DNA of 5,097 bases from Planctomycetaceae bacterium (GTDB lineage: Bacteria > Planctomycetota > Planctomycetia > Planctomycetales > Planctomycetaceae). This document shows, piece after piece, positions 1 through 5,097 of the stretch. The notes beneath the pieces are model-generated. The model was not told the origin of the DNA. It did no database searches and worked only from the letters and a program-made list of their open reading frames with translations. Within the stretch, counting starts at the first letter, position 1, and every line of letters begins with the position of its first letter. The stretch covers positions 1 to 5,097 of the forward strand of contig JAJDEK010000368.1 in NCBI GenBank assembly GCA_029259875.1. Reading direction: 5' to 3'. The translations under genes and the position numbers were made by a program.

Positions 1-997
1 AAGGTTGGATTTGATGTTCAGCGAAGTTGAGTGCTGGAATATCACCGGGAGGATCGGCGACAGAAAATTGGCTTCGTGTCGGGAATGCACTTTGATCTGC
101 CAGTTGACGTGCGACTTCTTGTCCACTGGGATCGAATACAATTGACTGACCGGCTTCAATTTTAATCGAATCTTGAGTCGCTGAAACTTGATCTTGAGTG
201 AAGTTTTCATTCGGTTGAGACTGCGAGAGTGAAACAGCAACACTACCTTCAAAAACATGTAATTCGGCTTGTTCATCGGGATTTACGATCAGCCCAAAGT
301 TGGCTGACTGTGAGAGAATCGTCAGGTTCTCGGTTGTTAAAGTAAACTCATGAGCTCGCGAAGTACCTAAAATAGCTAAGCGGCCGGATTTGAGATAGGC
401 CCGATTATTGGCGTTCAATCCCAGTTCTGCAGGACCTTGTAAGGCAATGGTTGTTCCACCCAAAAAATCAATCAGGGCGCGTCCCGATTTTAGTTTTAAC
501 CAACCGGGAACAAGAGGTTTACTCACGTCTTGTGTCCATTCTGTCTGCTCCCAAACTGCGTTATGTTCTTCGATGATCATGGCAGCCGGCACTCCATCAT
601 TGGAGTCGAGTTGTGCGATTGCTTGTGTTGGGTTGCTCTCCAAGAGTAAGAGCCCTGCCAGGCACACGCACAATGCAGCCGTGACAGCTAAGGCATAGCG
701 CATCACGGTCAATTGCTTTCGGGCCGATGCAACACCAGGGTCGATGTTTGTGATCGGAACGTGGGCTTCGCTCGTTGCATTGAACAGATCCGGTAAAGGC
801 TCAGTCTGTCCTTGCTCCCAATGCAGTAAGGAATCGGTATTCATCATTTCCAAAAACAGATTACGGGCTGCTTCATCCGATTCCAGACTTGCTAGAAAGC
901 TCTGGTTTTCCTCTTCGGTCAGTAAACCGTCGAGAAATGCCGAGATGATCTGCTGGGGATCTTTCTGTTCTTCATGATCATGGGAATTGATATTCAT
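1..997 (-). CDS. FecR-like membrane-anchored putative anti-sigma/sensor protein (C-terminus cut off by window edge)
   Basis: The reading frame starts at an ATG (complement of 995-997) and stays open for 332 codons to the left edge, so the C-terminus is missing. Residues 15-60 form an acidic, helical N-terminal segment (AFLDGLLTEEE...LFLEMMNTDSLLHW) typical of the cytoplasmic part of planctomycete FecR-type proteins. It has no HxxxCxxC zinc motif. Residues 101-119 (YALAVTAALCVCLAGLLLL) form one hydrophobic membrane span after R94, K95 and R100, suggesting cytoplasmic N-terminus and periplasmic C-terminus. Residues about 165-256 resemble a FecR domain: GWLKLKSGRALIDF, then a GGTTIALQGPAEL stretch, LKSGRLAI, and a final LHVFEGSVAVS strand. 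A GGGAG sequence (complement of 1009-1013) lies 11 bases before the ATG, inside the end of the sigma gene. The start is six bases after the sigma stop, so the genes are co-transcribed and probably translationally coupled. In this phylum the missing part often carries a LamG-type domain, but that is inference. The anti-sigma role is inferred from family and context. Confidence 0.85.
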   Translation of the reverse strand, partial: MNINSHDHEEQKDPQQIISAFLDGLLTEEENQSFLASLESDEAARNLFLEMMNTDSLLHWEQGQTEPLPDLFNATSEAHVPITNIDPGVASARKQLTVMRYALAVTAALCVCLAGLLLLESNPTQAIAQLDSNDGVPAAMIIEEHNAVWEQTEWTQDVSKPLVPGWLKLKSGRALIDFLGGTTIALQGPAELGLNANNRAYLKSGRLAILGTSRAHEFTLTTENLTILSQSANFGLIVNPDEQAELHVFEGSVAVSLSQSQPNENFTQDQVSATQDSIKIEAGQSIVFDPSGQEVARQLADQSAFPTRSQFSVADPPGDIPALNFAEHQIQP

Positions 998-1003
998 GAC
1001 AAA

Positions 1004-1558
1004 TTATTCTCCCTGCTCACTGGCAAGTGTTTTCTGAACGCATTCTTGTAATAGTTGACGAATGCGATACAGCATTTGAGAAATGGCGCCGACAGATCGG
1101 CCTTGCTCTGCTGCAATTGACTGTACTGATCCGCCTGGTGCGTATCGTTTTTGAATTAGGTGGCGGCTTTGTTCGGGAAGTTTAGTAAGACAACTTGACA
1201 AAACCTGCTGCAGGTCATGAGAGCCTGCCAGCTTCTCTTCATTTTGTTTCGCTAACATGGATACCAGCTCAACATTAAATACCATGGAATCACGTTTATT
1301 ATCACGGTAAAAGGCCATGACCTGAAAATAAGCGACTTTGCATGCCCACGCAACAAAGTTCGTTCCCTTTTTGAATTCTGCAGAGCGCCGCCAGAGCACC
1401 ATATTCGTTTCCTGAAGAACATCCTGCACCGAATCTGAATTCGGTAACAATGATCGAATATACGCGTAAAGCATGCTCTGATGCGTTGTCAGTAATTGAA
1501 CAAATTTTTCAGTCTCGTCAGGCTTCAAGTGTTGAATGATCCTCAATATCAGTGCCAT
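1004..1558 (-). CDS. ECF-type RNA polymerase sigma factor (Rhodopirellula/Verrucomicrobium-type family)
   Basis: Complete 184-residue sigma-70 family protein of normal ECF length; it would direct RNA polymerase to a specific promoter set. Region 2 covers about residues 17-90. It includes the region 2.2 core-binding helix around DVLQET (46-51) followed by NMVLWRR, and the DNA-contacting region FVAWACKVAYFQVMAFYRD (68-86), which is a close match to planctomycete ECF factors. Region 4 covers about 114-175, opening with LTKLPEQSRHLIQKRY (124-139), and its helix-turn-helix runs about 144-170 (SVQSIAAEQGRSVGAISQML and on). There is no extra C-terminal domain. The ATG at 1558 is the only methionine start before region 2. 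No strong Shine-Dalgarno sequence precedes it, which is common in planctomycetes. The stop codon TAA is six bases before the FecR-like gene, its likely regulator. The family assignment is strong; the target promoters are unknown. Confidence 0.93.
   Translation of the reverse strand: MALILRIIQHLKPDETEKFVQLLTTHQSMLYAYIRSLLPNSDSVQDVLQETNMVLWRRSAEFKKGTNFVAWACKVAYFQVMAFYRDNKRDSMVFNVELVSMLAKQNEEKLAGSHDLQQVLSSCLTKLPEQSRHLIQKRYAPGGSVQSIAAEQGRSVGAISQMLYRIRQLLQECVQKTLASEQGE
1009..1013 (-). promoter_or_regulatory. Ribosome binding site of the FecR-like gene, inside the sigma gene
   Basis: GGGAG on the minus strand, 11 bases before the ATG at 997. It lies within the last codons of the sigma factor gene, so ribosomes finishing the sigma gene would be placed to start on the FecR-like gene. 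This supports the chosen start and translational coupling of the pair. Confidence 0.55.
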
Positions 1559-1591
1559 CAGTAGACTGGCGGTGTCGAAGTAACCTGCATT

Positions 1592-1621
1592 TATATACCA
1601 GTAAGATAGCTGATCTCACAA
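1592..1621 (-). promoter_or_regulatory. Candidate sigma-70-type promoter for the sigma/FecR operon
   Basis: On the minus strand, TTGTGA (complement of 1616-1621) is followed after 18 bases by TATATA (complement of 1592-1597). Transcription would start near 1585, giving a leader of about 26 bases before the sigma ATG at 1558. The -35 box matches TTGACA at four of six positions and the -10 box matches TATAAT at four or five, so this is a moderate match. It is a housekeeping-type element rather than an obvious ECF-type one, so autoregulation by the encoded sigma factor is not evident from this site. Confidence 0.4.
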
Positions 1622-1633
1622 AAAATTCACAAA
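1616..1633 (+). repeat. Short direct repeat TCACAAA with 11-bp period, possible operator
   Basis: TCACAAA occurs at 1616-1622 and again at 1627-1633, eleven bases apart start to start, about one helical turn. The first copy contains the -35 box of the minus-strand promoter and the second overlaps the -35 box of the plus-strand promoter. A protein binding both copies would sit on one face of the DNA and affect both promoters. The repeat is short and in AT-rich DNA, so chance is a real alternative. Confidence 0.25.
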
Positions 1634-1653
1634 TTGGACAAACATGATATAAT
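1626..1653 (+). promoter_or_regulatory. Candidate sigma-70 promoter with extended -10 for the LamG-DUF1549-DUF1553 gene
   Basis: TTCACA (1626-1631, five of six matches to TTGACA) is followed by a 16-base spacer and a perfect TATAAT (1648-1653). A TG at 1645-1646, one base before the -10 box, makes it an extended -10. The expected start of transcription is near 1660, leaving a leader of about 170 bases before the ATG at 1832. It is the best-looking promoter in the window, but it is called from consensus only. Confidence 0.55.
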
Positions 1654-1831
1654 TAAGCGTGAGATTATGGTGCAGTTCGGTATATGCTAGTGGATCACAA
1701 TCTATAGCGAGTGTGGTTTCTTTGTGTACAGTATTGTTTGTGGGTTGGGAACACTTTGGTGACTGATTTCGGCAAATCCCGCCTGCTGTCGTTTTCTCTT
1801 CCGAGAATCTGTTTATCTGGAATTGCTTGTT

Positions 1832-4800
1832 ATGAAATTTCTGGCATCCATTAAGAGCGCTCATTCTTTTCTCGCTCTTTTGCTCATCTTGCTCCCCACT
1901 CATTCTTTTGCAGAAGTGGAAGCAAAGAAGCCTCATACCAATTACCGTGGTTTGATTCTCTCGCATAAACCAACGGTCTACTGGAACTTCGAACAACGAT
2001 CAAAAGAGGGATTTCCGAGCATTCCTGCTAACCATAATTTAGGCAAGGAATCCTCTGAGCCACTAATGGGATTGTTAAGTGGCGCCCGAATAGAAACATC
2101 AACAGGTCCCAGACCGTCCGAATTTCCTTTGTTTAAGTCAAACAATCAGGCTGCAGAATTCAAGCCAGGAGAAGGTTTTCTCCGCGTTGTTGATCCAGGT
2201 GAGAAAAGCATCCTTGATTTTACTGCCGGTGATTCGATCACGTTAGAGGCGTGGGTGAATCTGGAATCAACTCAGTCAGGCCGTCATTACTATATTATTG
2301 GCAAAGGTCGCACGAACCGACCGGGTATGGCTCGCGATAATCAGAATTATGGACTGAGGGTCACAGGTTCTGAAATCAGCTTTTTGTTTCGTGGCCAACC
2401 AAAAAAGAAAGAGGATCAGCCGAACTTTCATCGTTGGACCTCAAAGAGTGCCGGCATCAGTGCAGGCAACTGGCATCATGTTGCTGTGACGTATACGTTC
2501 GGAAAAAAGAAAAGCTTGAAAGCGTATGTCGATGGCCGAACTATTTCCGGTAAATGGGACATGGGCGGTGATACCACTTTGCCTCCCGTAGTAGATAATG
2601 ACGAACTCTGGATCGGTTCTTCAATGGGCGGGTCAGCAAACAGTTCATTTCATGGACGACTGGATGAAGTCGCCATTTACAGAACTGCTTTGTCAGCCAA
2701 GCAAATTGCTTCCCATTTTCATTATGTCACTCCCAAACCCCGCATCGATTGGACCAGTGTTCCCTCTGACCGGGTTCAAGTGGACGTGTTTGAAGGGGTG
2801 CCCAATCGGAAATCGTGGACCTTCCGTCCCCCTCGTTTTTCGGAATCTTATACTCAACCTCATTTTGCGCTGATTGATATTCCAAATAAATATTCCAAAC
2901 GAGGTATCAAGGTTGATCGTTCTGGTCCGTTTTTAATTCGGGCGATGTCGCATATGACGATTCCCAAAGGGAAAAAACGGATTTTGGTGCGAGCGAGAAA
3001 TGCCTCGCGACTTTATATCGATGATAAATTAGTCGCAGAGACAGGATTTCATAAAATTTCGGCTAGCGCTCACGGCCACGTTTTTAAAGTAGATCGTAGC
3101 CTGGCTCCCCATATTCGTCCTTTGCATCGTGGTGATCAGGAAAAAGTGATTGAGTTTCAAGGAGACGGCAAACCACATCGCGTGCGATTTGAAATGTTTG
3201 TCGGTGGTTTCCGTCATCGGGCCGATTTTGGGGAAACGGCCATTTTTATCGGAGATCCTGATAAAGACTTTCAGTTGCTTTCGAACAATGATGAAATTGT
3301 CTGGTTAACCGACGAAAGCTGGTTACCCTTCGAACGCAAGTTCCGTCACGCTCTCATTGACATTAATGCACAGCGTCGGCAGAAAGTGGCCACAAAAGAA
3401 GACAAATACTGGGATTGGCGACATCGACTTGCCAGAGAAGAAACTCTTAAGCAACCTCAGGCTGAAGTTCCTGCAGCTGCCGTCGGGTTGCGTGCGAACA
3501 ACAACATAGACCATTTCATCAATCAACGTCTGGCAAAAGAGAAAGCGGGTCAGTCACCTTTGTTGAATGATCTTGCATTTCTGCGACGACTATCACTCGA
3601 TACAACGGGAACCGTCCCTTCGCCAAAATTGATTCAGGACTATCTGGCTGACAAACCGGAAACACGCCGTGCGCATGCCATTACCCGTCTACTCAACGAT
3701 CCAGGCTGGGCCGATAACTGGGTCGGATATTGGCAGGATGTTCTGGCCGAGAATCCGAATGTGATCAAACCCACATTGAATAATTCAGGACCATTTCGTT
3801 GGTGGATCCATGAGTCCTTTTACGACAACAGGCCCTTTGACCGCTTCCTCACTGAACTGGTTATGATGGAGGGCAGTAAATACTTTGGTGGTCCCGCCGG
3901 TTTTGAAATGGCATCACAGAACGATGCACCGATGGCGGCAAAAGCACACATTATTGGCCAGACCTTTCTGGGATTAAATATGAAATGTGCCCGCTGCCAT
4001 GATGCACCTTTTCATGATTTTAAACAGCGCGATCTCTTTAGTTTGGCAGCGATGTTAAAACGGACGCCACAAGGAGTCCCTAAAACCAGTTCGGTTCCGG
4101 GTTTTGACTTTAAGTCGAATTCGATGCTCATCTCAGTCACCTTGTTGCCAGGAGAGCAAGTCCCTCCCAAATGGACGTTTGGTGAACTGATCAATCCAGA
4201 ACGTTTTCCTGAAAACTATCTGCGATCTACCAAAGATACGCGGGAGCAACTGGCGGCCATTATTACGTCACCTAAGAATGATCGTTTTGCAAATGTGATT
4301 GTGAACCGCGTTTGGAAGCGGTATCTCGGTCAGGGATTAGTGGAACCCGTTGATGACTGGGACGGGCAGGAGCCTTCACATCCAGAATTACTTAAATACC
4401 TGTCACAACAATTTGTAATCCACGGTTACGATCTGAAGCATTTGGCACGTTTGATTTTTGAATCGGATCTCTATCAACGGCAGGTTACCACTGATGCGAC
4501 CAAAGTCGAATCAATGGTGGATGGCACTCACAATTTTGCTTCGCCTGTTTTACGCAGAATGCAAGCCGAGCAAATTTTGGATTCGATGTTTGCGATTTGT
4601 GGTAAGCCTTTAAACGCTGGGCGAATGTGTATCGACATTGATGGTGCATTGGGTGTTCCTACAGCACTTGATTTGGGCTCACCTCGCCGTGCCTGGGAAT
4701 TTACTTCTCCTTCCAATGAGCGTGATCGCCCCAGTCTCGCGCTGCCTTTTGGCCAGCCATTTATTACGCTCTTGAAAACATTCGGCTGGCGCGATACGCG

Positions 4801-5097
4801 ACAGAATCCGACGAGCGTCAGAGAGTATACCTCAACTGCATTACAACCGGCGATTCTTGCAAATGGCGTTGTCGGGAAGCGTTTCACACGTCTTTCCGAT
4901 GACAGTGATTTCACAGAACTGGCGTTACAGGATCAGTTGGTAGAAGAGCTGATCAAACAGACGGTATTGAAAATACTCACACGCGAGCCAACGGCCAATG
5001 AATTGCAGATGTTTGTTGAGCTACTCAAACCAGGCTTTGAGAATCGTGTCAATGCAAATGCGGCTATTGTGAGCCGCGAACCGTTACCTCGTAATCT
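1832..5097 (+). CDS. Secreted LamG-DUF1549-DUF1553 protein with one CxxCH motif (C-terminus cut off by window edge)
   Basis: The frame from the ATG at 1832 is open for 1088 codons to the right edge. Residues 1-27 are a signal peptide: basic start, hydrophobic core FLALLLILL, likely cleavage after SFA. An in-frame stop at 1760-1762 and the absence of another ATG in between support this start; GGAA at 1819-1822 is a weak ribosome site. Residues about 45-300 form a LamG/concanavalin-like domain, with GDSITLEAWVNL near 133, NWHHVAVTYT at 213 and GRLDEVAIYRTALS at 275. Residues about 340-460 may be a PA14-like beta domain (uncertain). DUF1549 follows from about 556, with RRLSLDTTGTVPS and the motif C719-A-R-C722-H723. 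DUF1553 starts near 778, with NRVWKRYLGQGLVEP at 825 and a late TSTALQPAILANG segment. Domain calls rest on remembered family patterns. The role is unknown: CxxCH could bind haem c, and LamG suggests glycan or protein binding outside the cytoplasm. The N-terminal PSCyt1 cytochrome domain common in these proteins is not seen. Confidence 0.92.
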   Translation, partial: MKFLASIKSAHSFLALLLILLPTHSFAEVEAKKPHTNYRGLILSHKPTVYWNFEQRSKEGFPSIPANHNLGKESSEPLMGLLSGARIETSTGPRPSEFPLFKSNNQAAEFKPGEGFLRVVDPGEKSILDFTAGDSITLEAWVNLESTQSGRHYYIIGKGRTNRPGMARDNQNYGLRVTGSEISFLFRGQPKKKEDQPNFHRWTSKSAGISAGNWHHVAVTYTFGKKKSLKAYVDGRTISGKWDMGGDTTLPPVVDNDELWIGSSMGGSANSSFHGRLDEVAIYRTALSAKQIASHFHYVTPKPRIDWTSVPSDRVQVDVFEGVPNRKSWTFRPPRFSESYTQPHFALIDIPNKYSKRGIKVDRSGPFLIRAMSHMTIPKGKKRILVRARNASRLYIDDKLVAETGFHKISASAHGHVFKVDRSLAPHIRPLHRGDQEKVIEFQGDGKPHRVRFEMFVGGFRHRADFGETAIFIGDPDKDFQLLSNNDEIVWLTDESWLPFERKFRHALIDINAQRRQKVATKEDKYWDWRHRLAREETLKQPQAEVPAAAVGLRANNNIDHFINQRLAKEKAGQSPLLNDLAFLRRLSLDTTGTVPSPKLIQDYLADKPETRRAHAITRLLNDPGWADNWVGYWQDVLAENPNVIKPTLNNSGPFRWWIHESFYDNRPFDRFLTELVMMEGSKYFGGPAGFEMASQNDAPMAAKAHIIGQTFLGLNMKCARCHDAPFHDFKQRDLFSLAAMLKRTPQGVPKTSSVPGFDFKSNSMLISVTLLPGEQVPPKWTFGELINPERFPENYLRSTKDTREQLAAIITSPKNDRFANVIVNRVWKRYLGQGLVEPVDDWDGQEPSHPELLKYLSQQFVIHGYDLKHLARLIFESDLYQRQVTTDATKVESMVDGTHNFASPVLRRMQAEQILDSMFAICGKPLNAGRMCIDIDGALGVPTALDLGSPRRAWEFTSPSNERDRPSLALPFGQPFITLLKTFGWRDTRQNPTSVREYTSTALQPAILANGVVGKRFTRLSDDSDFTELALQDQLVEELIKQTVLKILTREPTANELQMFVELLKPGFENRVNANAAIVSREPLPRN

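Larger units (their letters stand above)
1559..1831. other. Divergent intergenic region between the sigma/FecR operon and the LamG-DUF1549-DUF1553 gene
   Basis: This 273-bp stretch separates two divergent transcription units. I found no supportable protein gene in it. A minus-strand frame crossing it (1616-1996) overlaps the large gene's signal peptide region and has no recognisable features. The left 100 bases hold the two promoter candidates. Positions about 1660-1831 would be a roughly 170-base leader of the large gene, T-rich in places, with no clear terminator hairpin, riboswitch or tRNA-like structure visible by eye. Confidence 0.7.

Noticed and set aside
107..112. C110 and C112 in the membrane span of the FecR-like protein as a lipoprotein site (residue numbering)
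   Set aside because: The residues before either cysteine (AALC, LCVC) do not fit a lipobox, which needs Gly, Ala or Ser just before the cysteine. The span is also too far from the N-terminus for a lipoprotein signal.
408..977. Plus-strand open frames at 408-698 and 744-977
   Set aside because: They lie antisense to the FecR-like gene, whose 332-codon frame has a clear membrane span and FecR-like pattern. Their translations show no family resemblance.
1684..1707. Tiny upstream reading frame in the leader of the large gene (ATG to TAG, seven sense codons)
   Set aside because: No ribosome site precedes it and its sequence shows no leader-peptide pattern such as repeated regulatory codons, so chance is the simplest explanation.
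1616..1996. Minus-strand 126-residue frame upstream of the sigma gene
   Set aside because: It covers the divergent promoters and runs antisense to the signal peptide and start of the large gene. Its translation is low-complexity-like, with no domain or ribosome site that I can see.
2598..2873. Plus-strand 91-residue frame inside the large gene
   Set aside because: It is an out-of-frame shadow within the LamG region of the 1088-codon frame.
3029..4914. Minus-strand frames at 3029-3217, 3323-3526, 4012-4194 and 4528-4914
   Set aside because: All are antisense to the continuous DUF1549/DUF1553 coding frame and have no recognisable protein features.
1..5097. CRISPR arrays, tRNA/rRNA genes, insertion sequences, phage or toxin-antitoxin genes
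   Set aside because: I saw no spaced repeats, no cloverleaf-like or rRNA-like stretches, no terminal inverted repeats and no transposase-like reading frames on either strand.

Overview
The window looks like chromosomal DNA from a planctomycete (Planctomycetota). All three genes belong to families expanded in that phylum: an ECF sigma factor of the Rhodopirellula/Verrucomicrobium type, a membrane-anchored FecR-like protein, and a very large secreted protein combining a LamG-type domain with DUF1549 and DUF1553. Moderate GC content and weak Shine-Dalgarno sites fit a Gimesia-like member, but genus is not established from sequence alone.

Layout: positions 1-997 (minus strand) hold the N-terminal 332 residues of a FecR-like putative anti-sigma/sensor protein that runs off the left edge. 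Six bases upstream of it, on the same strand, 1004-1558 encode a complete 184-residue ECF sigma factor, so the two form an operon. Positions 1559-1831 are a 273-bp divergent intergenic region. It holds good sigma-70-like promoter candidates on both strands, placed back to back with their -35 boxes only 4 bp apart, and a 7-bp direct repeat with an 11-bp period lying across both -35 boxes. From 1832 to the right edge, the plus strand encodes the first 1088 residues of a secreted LamG/DUF1549/DUF1553 protein with one CxxCH motif. Its end lies outside the window.

Working model (inference): the sigma factor and its membrane partner form a signalling pair. The FecR-like protein crosses the inner membrane once and may sense something in the periplasm. 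The divergent large protein acts outside the cytoplasm and is a candidate target. In planctomycetes such DUF1549/DUF1553 proteins are usually paired with a DUF1501 protein, which would be expected just beyond the right edge. No RNA genes, CRISPR arrays, mobile elements or phage-like genes were seen. I found no clearly new defence or mobile system. The main points of interest are the apparent lack of the usual cytochrome-like PSCyt1 domain in the large protein and the compact divergent control region.
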